NCBI RefSeq assembly: GCF_020622065.1
Contig: NZ_JAHRYQ010000001.1
Span: 62,001 to 126,000, forward strand
From: Geothrix sp.
Lineage (GTDB): Bacteria > Acidobacteriota > Holophagae > Holophagales > Holophagaceae
DNA length: 64,000 bases
Direction: 5' to 3'
Part shown: one piece after another, positions 43,475-51,756 of the stretch
Position numbering within the stretch: the stretch's first letter is position 1
How the letters are laid out: the number at the start of each line of letters is the position of its first letter
Program-made: the position numbers and the translations under genes
The notes under the pieces: model-generated
The model's database searches: none
What the model was told of the DNA's origin: nothing
The model's input: the letters and a program-made list of their open reading frames with translations, nothing else

Positions 43475-44614
43475 GTGCGCCGCAGCCTCGGGCTCCTTCT
43501 CCCGGCGCTCCTCGTGGCGCAGAGCGCCCAGGATCCGGCGGAGCTGCGCCAGAAGCTGGCGGCGATCCAGGGCCGGCTGGGACAGGTGGACCGGCAGCTG
43601 GAGGTCCTGAAGAAGCGACGCAAGGGCGTGCTGGTGGAGATCCAGGGCATCTCCCTGCAGCGGGACCGGGCCAAAGCCCAGGTGGAGGGCGCCCGGCTGC
43701 GCCGGGACCAGGCCCAGAGCGAAGTCCAGACCATCAGCCGGGAACAGACGCGCATCCAGGGCGAGGTGCTGAAGCTCCAGGGTGACCTGCGCAAACAGGT
43801 GCGGTGGATGCAGGCCCTGGGACCCATGGGGGACCTGGGGTTCTATTCGACCTTCCGGGACCTGGAGGCGTGGCTGGTGGAAGGCCGCATGCTGGCCTGG
43901 GTGCGCCTGCAGGAGCGCAAGCGTCTGGACCACATCCATCGCCTGCAGGGTGACCTCAGCGCCAAGGAAAAGGCCCTTAAGGAGGTCCTGACGCGCCTGG
44001 CCAGCGAGGAGCGCGAGGCCGCCCAGCTCCAGGCCGCCCTGCGGCTCCAGGAGGAGAAGCTCAACGGTTTTCTCGACGGCCTGCAGAAGGACGAGGTCGC
44101 CCAGAAACAGGCCCAGGCCGAGCTGGCGGAAGAGGCCGTGCAGCTGGAGCGCCTGCTGGCCGGCCTGCTGGCCAAGCCCAAGGGCGAGGCCTTCGAGGCG
44201 GCCGTGGCCTTCGCCAACCTTCGCGGGGAGTTGCCGCAGCCCGTGGAAGGGACCCTGGCCCAGGGGTTCGGCGAGCACCTGCATCCCCGGTTCCGCACCA
44301 AGACCCTGCAGAGCGGCCTGCTCATCGCGGCCAACGGCGGCGCCCCGGTGAACGCGGTGGCCGATGGCAAGGTGGCCTTCGCCGACTACTACCAGAGCTA
44401 CGGGCCCATGGTGATCCTCGACCACGGCGGCGGCTGGTTCAGCCTCTACACCCACCTCCTGGGCCTCCAGGTCGCCAAGGGCCAGGTGCTGAAGGGCGGC
44501 GAGGCCGTGGGCGCCGTGGGCGACACCGTGGACGGCCCCCGCCTCGGATTCGAGATCCGCCACCAGGCCCAGCCCCAGGATCCGCAGAAGTGGCTGAAGA
44601 AGCGGTACCGGTAG
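43475..44614 (+). CDS. EnvC-like murein hydrolase activator (coiled coil plus degenerate LytM)
   Basis: The product (about 379 residues) has a signal peptide (LGLLLPALLVAQSAQD), two long coiled-coil blocks (about 17-105 and 150-235, rich in Leu, Gln, Arg and Glu) and a C-terminal LytM/M23 domain. The peptidase His and Asp are replaced: LQSGLLIAANG stands where HxGxDI is normal and PRLGFEIRHQ where HLHFE is, so it cannot cleave; EnvC-type proteins instead activate amidases at division sites. The order of blocks (EGTLAQGFGEHL, VADGKVAFADYYQSYG, QPQDPQKWL) matches EnvC. The start is either the GTG at 43475, with GGAAG 7 nt upstream, or the GTG at 43457. Confidence 0.85.
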   Translation: MRRSLGLLLPALLVAQSAQDPAELRQKLAAIQGRLGQVDRQLEVLKKRRKGVLVEIQGISLQRDRAKAQVEGARLRRDQAQSEVQTISREQTRIQGEVLKLQGDLRKQVRWMQALGPMGDLGFYSTFRDLEAWLVEGRMLAWVRLQERKRLDHIHRLQGDLSAKEKALKEVLTRLASEEREAAQLQAALRLQEEKLNGFLDGLQKDEVAQKQAQAELAEEAVQLERLLAGLLAKPKGEAFEAAVAFANLRGELPQPVEGTLAQGFGEHLHPRFRTKTLQSGLLIAANGGAPVNAVADGKVAFADYYQSYGPMVILDHGGGWFSLYTHLLGLQVAKGQVLKGGEAVGAVGDTVDGPRLGFEIRHQAQPQDPQKWLKKRYR

Positions 44615-44618
44615 TTAG

Positions 44619-44643
44619 TCCGGGGGTTCCGTGCTCGACGCGG
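44619..44643. repeat. Partial copy of the GC-rich hairpin repeat after the EnvC-like gene
   Basis: TCCGGGGGTTCCGTGCTCG starts at 44619, close to the reverse complement of the repeat at 61739-61772 (TCCGGGGGTTCCGCGCTTCG). The following CGCGGC-TCA-GCCGCG (44639-44653) forms a short stem and a T-rich tail follows. It lies right after the EnvC-like stop codon and may act as a terminator. Confidence 0.4.
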
Positions 44644-44705
44644 CTCAGCCGCGCCTTGCTTTCATTCCTCTGAAGGATTCACCCAGCGCGACTTGGCCGG
44701 GGGCC

Positions 44706-45893
44706 TTATCGCACCACGCTGCTGGCGTTGAAGAGCGGCACATAGATGGCGAGCAGCAGGGCGAGGACGATGACGCCCATGAAGAGGATGAGCACGGGAC
44801 CGATGAGGCTGGTGACCACCGTGGTGGCCTTCTCGACCTCCTGATCGAAGAAGTCGGCCACATGGTCGAGCATCTCGGGAAGGGCGCTGCTCTGCTCGCC
44901 CACCCGGACCATCTCGACGGCCAGGGGATCCAGCAGCTTCGCCTGCTCCAGAGCCTGGTGCAGGCTGCTGCCTGCGCGGACCTTGTCGGTGACCAGGCGC
45001 AGGCCGGTCTTCATGCGTTCGCTGGGGCTGGTGCGCTGCACCACCTCCAGGGCCTGCACGGCGGGCATGCCGCCGGCGAGCAGCACGCCCAGCGTGCGGG
45101 AAAAGACGCTGGAGCTGTACATGCGGTACAGGGTGCCGATCTTGGGCAGCATCAGCAGCAGCCGCTCCGCCAGCTTGCGGCCGGCCTCGGAGGCCACCAT
45201 CCAGCGGATGAGCACGACGAGCCCGATCACGGCCAGGCCCTGGAGCCACAGGGTGGAGCTGATCACCTTGCCCATGCCGAGCAGCACGCGGGTGAACAGG
45301 GGCATCTCGATGTCGCCGCCGGCGTAGAACTCGGCGAAGCGGGGCAGCACCACATTGAAAATCACGCCCATGGCGAGGATCAGCACCATCACCAGGAAGG
45401 CCGGGTAGAAGAGGGCCTCGATGATGCGGCGGCGGCTGGTCTGCGCGAACTTCTGGAAGGCCAGCCACCGGGCCAGGACCTCGGGCATGGTGCCGCTGCG
45501 CTCGCCGGCCACCACATTGCTTCGGTAGACCGCCGGGAAGGTGCCGGCCTGCTCCAGGGCGTCGGAGAAGGACATGCCCTCCCGGACCAGTTCCACCACC
45601 TGGGTCAGGCTGCGGCGCAGCAGGGGATCCTTGCCGTGGCCCACCAGCAATTCCAGGGACTGGAGCAGGGGGATGCCCGCCTTCAGCAGGGCCAGCAGTT
45701 CCTGGTTGAACAGCACCAACGACTCGGTCTTCAGCTGGGCGCGGCTTCGGAAGGCCGTGTCCGTGCGGGTGATGTCCAGCGGGAAGCCGCCTTCGGCCAG
45801 CACGCGGGCCCGCAGGGCTTCGGCGCTATCGGCCTCGAAGTCCCGGGTCAGGACCTCGCCGTTGGAATGGGTGAGCCGGACCGTGAATCGCAT
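44706..45893 (-). CDS. GspF/PilC-type inner membrane platform protein
   Basis: The 395-residue product matches the inner-membrane platform of type II secretion and type IV pili: two repeats of the T2SF domain (TESLVLFNQELLALLKAGIPLLQSLELLV and SSVFSRTLGVLLAGGMPAVQALEVV) with helices near residues 165-190, 215-240 and 370-393. The repeats face the cytosol and meet the assembly ATPase. Start: ATG at 45893. No other pilus or secretion gene lies beside it, so the assignment to pilus or secretion is open. Confidence 0.88.
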   Translation of the reverse strand: MRFTVRLTHSNGEVLTRDFEADSAEALRARVLAEGGFPLDITRTDTAFRSRAQLKTESLVLFNQELLALLKAGIPLLQSLELLVGHGKDPLLRRSLTQVVELVREGMSFSDALEQAGTFPAVYRSNVVAGERSGTMPEVLARWLAFQKFAQTSRRRIIEALFYPAFLVMVLILAMGVIFNVVLPRFAEFYAGGDIEMPLFTRVLLGMGKVISSTLWLQGLAVIGLVVLIRWMVASEAGRKLAERLLLMLPKIGTLYRMYSSSVFSRTLGVLLAGGMPAVQALEVVQRTSPSERMKTGLRLVTDKVRAGSSLHQALEQAKLLDPLAVEMVRVGEQSSALPEMLDHVADFFDQEVEKATTVVTSLIGPVLILFMGVIVLALLLAIYVPLFNASSVVR

Positions 45894-45990
45894 GGGCACC
45901 TGGACAGACTTTGAGGATAGCTGGAACTCCGCCCGCCCCCCTAAGCCCAGTTCCCTGGGAAAGTAGTCTTGGTCATCACCTGGAGGCCGC

Positions 45991-48528
45991 GTGCCGCGCC
46001 GTTCGTTCGCCTTGCTCCCCGTTCTCGCCATCACCCTGCCCCTGACCCTGCCCCTGACCCTGCCATTGCCCCTCGTGGCCCAGGCGCTTCCTCAGGGCGC
46101 ACCCGGGGCCCCCCTTCGCAGCGCGGTTCCAGAGCCCGTTTCCCTCGACCTCCGCGGGGTGGACGGCACCCAGCTGGTACCGAAGGACAACCGGGATGCC
46201 GCCCAGGCTGAGATCGTCCGCCAACGCTGGGTGCCCCTGGTCGCGGGGCTGAAGGGGGCCCCGGCGGTGCGCCTGCTGCTGCCGACGGGCGAGGGGCGGC
46301 TCCCCCTGCTGCTGGCCGCGGCCCAGGCCCTGAAGGCCCAGGCCCCGACCCAGCGGATCTATGTCGCGTTCGATCCCCAGGCGATGCCCCTGCTGGAGGA
46401 GACGGCCTGGGGCGCCGTGGACGGTGGCGCCCTGGTGGCCGCGGACCTGAATCCGGATCCGGAGGCCTGGCGGGGCCAGCTCACCCGGGCCCAGGACACC
46501 TTCCCCGGGCGCCCCTGGACCTTGTGGCTGCCCTCGGACCCCGGGCCCCTGCTCTCCGTCCTCATGGGCGATGGCGGGCGGGTGGTGGTGCCCGCGGGGG
46601 GCCCGGCCGCCCGGCTGGCGGAGGCCCTGCCGCCAGGGTTCACCGAGGTGGAAGGGGGACCGGGTGACCTGACCCTCCGGAGCCGCAAAGGCGAATCCCG
46701 GCGCTGGGTGTTCGCAGAGGGGGCCTGGTCTCCGGCCCCCCTGCCGAAGGATCGCCATGAAGTGGCCGTGACGGCCGCCGAAGCCTACGATGTGGGCGCT
46801 CTGCTGGCGAAGGTGCGGGCGACCCAACTGCGGTCCCGGGCCGCGGTGAGGACCGTGCAGGCGAAGGCCGATCTGGACCTGCACCTGCAGGGGGGCCGGG
46901 GGCCGGGCGGAGACCTGGGTTTCCGCTTCGCCTACTTCGAGACGGCCGGGGAATGGCCCGAGCTGCTGCAGAAGGAGGTGCGCTTCAATGGTGTCACCGC
47001 GAAGCTCGACGGCGAGGTGCAGCTGCCCCTCATCGAAAGCCGCCAGTCCATGTCCCTGCCCGTGGCGCTGGGCCTGACGGAGCGCTACCGTTACCGCGAC
47101 GGCGGCCCGGCGAGCCCCGGACGCCGCCGATTGCGCTTCGAGCCCGTGGGGGCGGACCCCCTGCTGTACTCGGGCGAGCTGGAAGTGGACGAGGCCACGG
47201 GGCGGATCCTGATCGAGCGGCGCGAGCGGACCAACCTGCCGGGCACGGTGAAGAGCGAGCGGGAGATCCTGACTTATGGCCAGGTGGCGCCGGATGCCTG
47301 GCGGCCGACCTCGGTGCAGACTTTCGAGCGCTGGGTGAGCGCCGATGGCGTGGTGCAGGTCCAGCGGCGCTTCACCTACCGCGATTTCGAGGTGAATGGC
47401 GACGGCTTCGAGACCGCCCGCACGGCGGCGCGGACCTCCGGTTCCACCATGCTGAAGGTGACGCCGGAGGGGGCCCGCTACTTCACGCGGCAGGGCGACG
47501 GCACGCGGAAGATCGAGGAGAAGCCCAAGAGCAGCGGCCGGGCCCTGGCGGCGGTGGTGCTCGTGGATCCGGGCCTGACGCCGCCCGTGGCACCCCTGGG
47601 GGGCTTCCTCTACTTCGACTACAACGCCTTCGGCAAGGGCATCCAGCTCAACGCCCTCACGGCGATCCTCTTCAACACCGCGAGCCTGGCCATTCCGCGG
47701 GGCCTGGGCAGCTTCGATGTGAGCGCCGACGCCACGGCCCTGCTGATCAAGGGCACCGAGCGCCCGGTGGAGAAGGGGCGGCTGGCCGACAAGGATGGCG
47801 TGGGCCGGCGCTTCGGCAAGGTGGGCCTGGAGCTGGGACGCGACCTGGGGCTGGGCTTCCGCCTGGAAGGGCGGGGGGACTTCGAGTACGACGACTTCAG
47901 CGAAGGTGACAGCAAGTACCGCACCCCGGGCTACCTCCTGCCGTCTTCGGGTCTGACGCGCGTGGGCACCCTCCAGGGCTCCTGGCTCTACCGGGGTTTC
48001 CAGGTGCGGGCCTTTCATGGGTGGGGCCGCCGTCCCGATGGCACCTATGGCCTGGCGGCCGATCCCCAGTCGGTTCCGGAGGGGGGTGACTTCCGGCGCT
48101 GGGGCGGCAGCCTCGGCCTGGATCGCGAGGTGCGGCCGGGGTACTGGTTCCACGGCGAGGCCGGCTGGGCCTCGGGCCGCGCCTTCGACCGCTTCAAGGC
48201 CCTGGATGTGGGCGGTCTCGGGGGGGCCGTGCGCATCGCGGGCATCCGGGCCAACGCCATCACCGCGGATCGGCTGGTCTATGCGAAGACGGCCCTGGCC
48301 ATCCCCACGGGGCCGAACCTGCGCCTCTCGGTGAGCCTCGAGCACGCCCGGGCCCGCAGCCTGGATGACCAGAAGACCTATGGCATGAGCGGCGTGGGAC
48401 TCGCCGGGGACCTGCCGGGGTTCTGGCTTTTCACCGCCGTGCGCGTGGACCTGGGCCTCGGCGTCCAGAGCGACATCGCGGGGGTCAAGACCGTGAACGG
48501 CTTCATCGCGCTGCTCAGGGTGTTCTGA
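45991..48528 (+). CDS. Large outer-membrane/periplasmic protein of unknown function
   Basis: The 845-residue protein has a signal peptide, a soluble N-terminal half (about 35-330, with VPLVAGLKGAPAVRLLLPTG), a central mixed region and a C-terminal beta-rich part (about 560-845) made of alternating amphipathic strands ending LLRVF, which looks like an outer-membrane barrel with the usual aromatic C-terminus. I recognise no named family. GTG start at 45991 with GGAGG 4 nt upstream. The signal peptide is encoded by a 12-nt tandem repeat that gives LPLTLPLTLPLPL. Confidence 0.75.
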   Translation: MPRRSFALLPVLAITLPLTLPLTLPLPLVAQALPQGAPGAPLRSAVPEPVSLDLRGVDGTQLVPKDNRDAAQAEIVRQRWVPLVAGLKGAPAVRLLLPTGEGRLPLLLAAAQALKAQAPTQRIYVAFDPQAMPLLEETAWGAVDGGALVAADLNPDPEAWRGQLTRAQDTFPGRPWTLWLPSDPGPLLSVLMGDGGRVVVPAGGPAARLAEALPPGFTEVEGGPGDLTLRSRKGESRRWVFAEGAWSPAPLPKDRHEVAVTAAEAYDVGALLAKVRATQLRSRAAVRTVQAKADLDLHLQGGRGPGGDLGFRFAYFETAGEWPELLQKEVRFNGVTAKLDGEVQLPLIESRQSMSLPVALGLTERYRYRDGGPASPGRRRLRFEPVGADPLLYSGELEVDEATGRILIERRERTNLPGTVKSEREILTYGQVAPDAWRPTSVQTFERWVSADGVVQVQRRFTYRDFEVNGDGFETARTAARTSGSTMLKVTPEGARYFTRQGDGTRKIEEKPKSSGRALAAVVLVDPGLTPPVAPLGGFLYFDYNAFGKGIQLNALTAILFNTASLAIPRGLGSFDVSADATALLIKGTERPVEKGRLADKDGVGRRFGKVGLELGRDLGLGFRLEGRGDFEYDDFSEGDSKYRTPGYLLPSSGLTRVGTLQGSWLYRGFQVRAFHGWGRRPDGTYGLAADPQSVPEGGDFRRWGGSLGLDREVRPGYWFHGEAGWASGRAFDRFKALDVGGLGGAVRIAGIRANAITADRLVYAKTALAIPTGPNLRLSVSLEHARARSLDDQKTYGMSGVGLAGDLPGFWLFTAVRVDLGLGVQSDIAGVKTVNGFIALLRVF
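46036..46064 (+). repeat. 12-nt tandem repeat inside the signal peptide
   Basis: The unit CTGCCCCTGACC occurs twice in a row (46036-46047 and 46048-46059) followed by a diverged third start CTGCC. It encodes the hydrophobic core (PLTLPLT). Gain or loss of one unit would add or remove four residues and keep the frame. Confidence 0.7.
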
Positions 48529-48695
48529 ACGGCCTTAATCCGATGGATCTATATAAAAAATAAACACTTGGCGGTTCAACTGATCTCCTGATTGATCGGG
48601 GGCGGGCGCTACTGCAAGCATGGCTGCGGTTGGGCCCGGCAGTTGCGGGCGGTGGTCGGGAAGCTATGGTTTCGTCCTCTTGCCAAGGAGGTCCC

Positions 48696-49862
48696 ATGCT
48701 TCGATGGCGCACCACCCTTCTACTCGCAGCCACGCTCGTCGTCACGCTCGGAGGGATGCTCATCCTGGGTTGCGGCGGCTCTTCCTCGGGTTCCGGCAGT
48801 GGAACCATGACTGTGCACCTGGTCGACGGGCCCATCTCGGGCTACCAGGAGATCAATGTCAACATCCAGACCGTGCAGATCGCCGGCAATGGCGGCTGGA
48901 TCACCCTCGGTGCGCCCAACAAGACCCTGAACCTGCTCAACCTCGTGGGTGGCGTGGATGAGACGCTGGCGGCGGGCGCGACCCTGCCTGCGGGCCACTA
49001 TGGGCAGATGCGCCTGATCCTGGGGCCCGGCAACACCGTGAAGCTGGCGGATGGCACCGTCCATGACCTCACCGTGCCCTCAGGCCTGCAGACGGGCATC
49101 AAGCTCATCGTGAACTTCGAGGTGGCCGCGGGTACCACGAAGGATGTGTGGATCGACTTCGATGCGGCCCACTCCATCCAGGTGGTGCAGGCGGGGATGT
49201 CGGGCCAGTATCTCCTCCGTCCCACGGTCTGGGCCTACGACAAGCTCGTCACGGGCTCCATCCGCGGGACGCTGACCGACGCCGCGACCTCGGCGGCTCT
49301 GGCTGGAGTCATGGTTCATGCCGAGACCCTCGATGGTTCGGGGAATGCGGTTCTTGCGCGCAGCACGGTGACGGATGCCGCCGGTGCCTACACCCTGGAT
49401 CTGCTTCCCGTGGGCGCGACCTACTTCGTGGTGAGCCAACCCGTGACGGGGTCGGCACTCACCCTCAAGGCCTATGATGCCAAGGCCAGCGACGGTTTCG
49501 CCCTCACGGCGACGGCCCCGATGTTCACCTACAGCGCGGCCTTCACGGCCAACGCCGCCCTGGGCGGCGTGGGGGGCGGTCTCACGCCGGTCGCCACCAG
49601 CAGCCAGAGCGACCGCGTGAACCTGCTCCAGTCGCTGACCACGCCTTCGGGAAGCCACACCTTCATCGTGCAGACGACGATGGCCACCGTGGGCACGACC
49701 ACGGAGACCTATGGCTTCACGACCATTCCGGTGGGCGCCTACAGCGTTCAGGCCCTTCGCTTCACCGCCAATCCCGACGGAACCACCACCCAGTCCACCT
49801 CGGCGGTCCAGACCGCCACGGTCACTTCGAGCGCGACCGCGACCGTGAACCTGGGGTTCTGA
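48696..49862 (+). CDS. DUF4382-type lipoprotein with carboxypeptidase-regulatory-like domain
   Basis: The 388-residue product starts with a lipoprotein signal (MLRWRTTLLLAATLV then LILGCGGSSSG; Cys lipidated). The next about 150 residues, GTMTVHLVDGPISGYQEINV and QMRLILGPGNTV, are typical of DUF4382 proteins. A carboxypeptidase-regulatory-like beta domain follows (GSIRGTLTDAATSAALAGVMV, DAAGAYTLDLLPVG), then a Thr/Ser-rich C-terminal domain ending VTSSATATVNLGF. AAGGAGG lies 5 nt before the ATG. Function is unknown; a cell-surface role is inferred. The spacer before it (48529-48695) has an AT-rich patch with TATATAA and no clear -35. Confidence 0.85.
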   Translation: MLRWRTTLLLAATLVVTLGGMLILGCGGSSSGSGSGTMTVHLVDGPISGYQEINVNIQTVQIAGNGGWITLGAPNKTLNLLNLVGGVDETLAAGATLPAGHYGQMRLILGPGNTVKLADGTVHDLTVPSGLQTGIKLIVNFEVAAGTTKDVWIDFDAAHSIQVVQAGMSGQYLLRPTVWAYDKLVTGSIRGTLTDAATSAALAGVMVHAETLDGSGNAVLARSTVTDAAGAYTLDLLPVGATYFVVSQPVTGSALTLKAYDAKASDGFALTATAPMFTYSAAFTANAALGGVGGGLTPVATSSQSDRVNLLQSLTTPSGSHTFIVQTTMATVGTTTETYGFTTIPVGAYSVQALRFTANPDGTTTQSTSAVQTATVTSSATATVNLGF

Positions 49863-49876
49863 GGCCGTCCGCCCCG

Positions 49877-49912
49877 GATCCGGAAGGCCGCTACTTCGGG
49901 GCCTTCCGGATC
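49877..49912. terminator. Hairpin terminator between DUF4382 gene and sulP
   Basis: Arms GATCCGGAAGGCC (49877-49889) and GGCCTTCCGGATC (49900-49912) form a perfect 13-bp stem with a 10-nt loop. The sulP stop codon (49891-49893, minus strand) lies in the loop. The element sits between convergent genes and suits both. Confidence 0.7.
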
Positions 49913-51753
49913 TTGGCTTTCTCACGGTGCAGCACCTGGAAACGGATGGGTCCGAGCTCCAGGCGCCGGTAGGTGTGGAGCTTGGCTTTCATGATCCGGA
50001 AGGCATCGGTCATGGTGTCGCAGATGGCGAGCTCATCGGCCTTCCCCTGGATGCCGCCGCGCGCGAAGACCTCCCTGGCCTGGCCGTGGAGCCCCACGAT
50101 GATGGCCTTGATCCCCTGCCGCGCCATTTCTCGGAGCACGCCCTCCATGGCCACCAGGCCCGTCACATCGGCGCTGGGAACCTGCTCCATGCGGAAGATG
50201 ATGACGCGGACATCCGCGCCGATGGCCCGCATGGCGCCCATGGCGCGCTCCGCTGCCCCGAAGAAGAGGGGGCCGGCCAGGTCGTAGATCACCACGCCTT
50301 CAGGCAGGGGACCCGGCAGGGCGCGGTGGTCCGGATGGGTGACCTGGCCGCCGGACAGGCCGGCCATGCGGCGCATGAAGAGCAGTGAGGCCAGCATGAT
50401 GCCCACGGTCACGGCGATCACCATGTCGAAGACGACGGTGAGGAAATAGCAGGTCAGAAGGACCGCCACATCGCTCTTGGGGGCGACCTTGAGGGTGTGG
50501 AGGAAGTGCTCGGCCTCCGACATGTTCCAGGCCACCAGCAACAGGAGCGCGGCCAGGCTGGCCATGGGCAGGAAGCGGATGAGGGGGGCCAGCAGGAGGA
50601 TGGCCAGGAGGATCGTCAGGGCATGGGTCATGGCGGCGATGGGCGTGCGCCCGCCGTAACGGAAATTCGTGGCCGTCCGTGCGATGGCGCCCGTGGCGGG
50701 AATGCCGCCGAAGAAGGGCGCCAGCACATTGCCCACGCCGAGGGCCATCAACTCGGCATCGGGATCGTGGCGGGTGCGGGCCATGCCGTCGGCCACCACG
50801 GCCGACAGCAGCGACTCGATGGCGCCGAGCATGGCGACGGCGAAGGCGCTGGGCAGCAGCATCCGCAGGGTGCCCAGGTTCATCCCCAGGGGCTGACCGC
50901 CGGGGCCCGGCGCGTGCCAGGGCCACATGGGCAGGGGGGGGACCTGGGGGATGCCGTCCACCATCCGTCCGCCGATCAGGGTGTGGAACCGGGTGCCGAT
51001 GGTATCCACTGAAAATCCAGGGATGAGGTGGGGAAGGCCCCAGCCGACCACCGCCGCCAGGGGCAGGGCGATGAGGGGCGCCGGGATTTTGCGCAGGGGG
51101 CGGGGCAGCCGCACCAGCCAGCGCTTGGGCAGCCTTGGGAGGAGGAGGATCGCCAGGGTGCCCAGGCCCACCAGGAACTCCCAGGGTGAGGCGGTGCCCC
51201 GGGCCTGGATCATGGCACCGAGCCGCTCGAAGAAGTGGTCGGGGTTCCCTTCGAGCTTCAGGCCGAAAAGATCCTTGAGCTGCAGGGCGGCGATCACGGT
51301 GGCGATGCCCGTGGTGAAGCCGGTGGTCACGGGGAAGGGGATGTACTCGATGAGGCGGCCCAGGCGCATGGCACCCATGCCGATGAGGATCAGGCCCGCC
51401 ATGAGGCCGGACATGAGCAGCCCGGCCAGCCCGAAGCGGGCATAGAGCGGGGCGAGCACGACGATGAAGGCCGCGGTGGGCCCCGCCACCTGGATGCGCG
51501 ATCCGCCCAGCAGCGCCGTGAAGAACCCGGCGACGATGGCGGTGTAGAGCCCCTGCTGGGGCGGCACGCCCACGGCGATGGCCAGGGCCATGGCCAGGGG
51601 CAGGGCCACGATGCCCACCAGGAAACCCGCGGTGAGGTCCTGCCGGAACTGCCGCCCCGAGTAGCCCTCGCTCAGAACAGCGCGCAGCGCGGCAGCGGGA
51701 AGGGCCTTCAGCGGGAGACCGTCACCTGCATCCTGGAACCGCGTTCGGGCCAT
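49891..51753 (-). CDS. SulP-family inorganic anion transporter with STAS domain
   Basis: The 620-residue protein has the SulP transmembrane domain (about 30-445; LTAGFLVGIVALPLAMALAIAVGVPPQQGLYTAIVAGFF in the first helices) and a C-terminal STAS domain (about 470-590; VVIYDLAGPLFFGAAERAM and VRVIIFRMEQVPSADVTGLVAME). SulP proteins carry sulfate, bicarbonate or dicarboxylates; the substrate is not set by sequence. STAS domains can be phosphorylated, and the gene 3 nt upstream encodes a protein kinase, which makes phosphoregulation an inference worth noting. ATG at 51753. Confidence 0.92.
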   Translation of the reverse strand: MARTRFQDAGDGLPLKALPAAALRAVLSEGYSGRQFRQDLTAGFLVGIVALPLAMALAIAVGVPPQQGLYTAIVAGFFTALLGGSRIQVAGPTAAFIVVLAPLYARFGLAGLLMSGLMAGLILIGMGAMRLGRLIEYIPFPVTTGFTTGIATVIAALQLKDLFGLKLEGNPDHFFERLGAMIQARGTASPWEFLVGLGTLAILLLPRLPKRWLVRLPRPLRKIPAPLIALPLAAVVGWGLPHLIPGFSVDTIGTRFHTLIGGRMVDGIPQVPPLPMWPWHAPGPGGQPLGMNLGTLRMLLPSAFAVAMLGAIESLLSAVVADGMARTRHDPDAELMALGVGNVLAPFFGGIPATGAIARTATNFRYGGRTPIAAMTHALTILLAILLLAPLIRFLPMASLAALLLLVAWNMSEAEHFLHTLKVAPKSDVAVLLTCYFLTVVFDMVIAVTVGIMLASLLFMRRMAGLSGGQVTHPDHRALPGPLPEGVVIYDLAGPLFFGAAERAMGAMRAIGADVRVIIFRMEQVPSADVTGLVAMEGVLREMARQGIKAIIVGLHGQAREVFARGGIQGKADELAICDTMTDAFRIMKAKLHTYRRLELGPIRFQVLHREKAKIRKAPK

Positions 51754-51756
51754 GGC

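Noticed and set aside
43475-44614. Active M23 peptidase for the coiled-coil LytM protein
   Set aside because: The metal-binding His and Asp of the first motif and the HxH of the last are replaced, so it is an activator-type domain.
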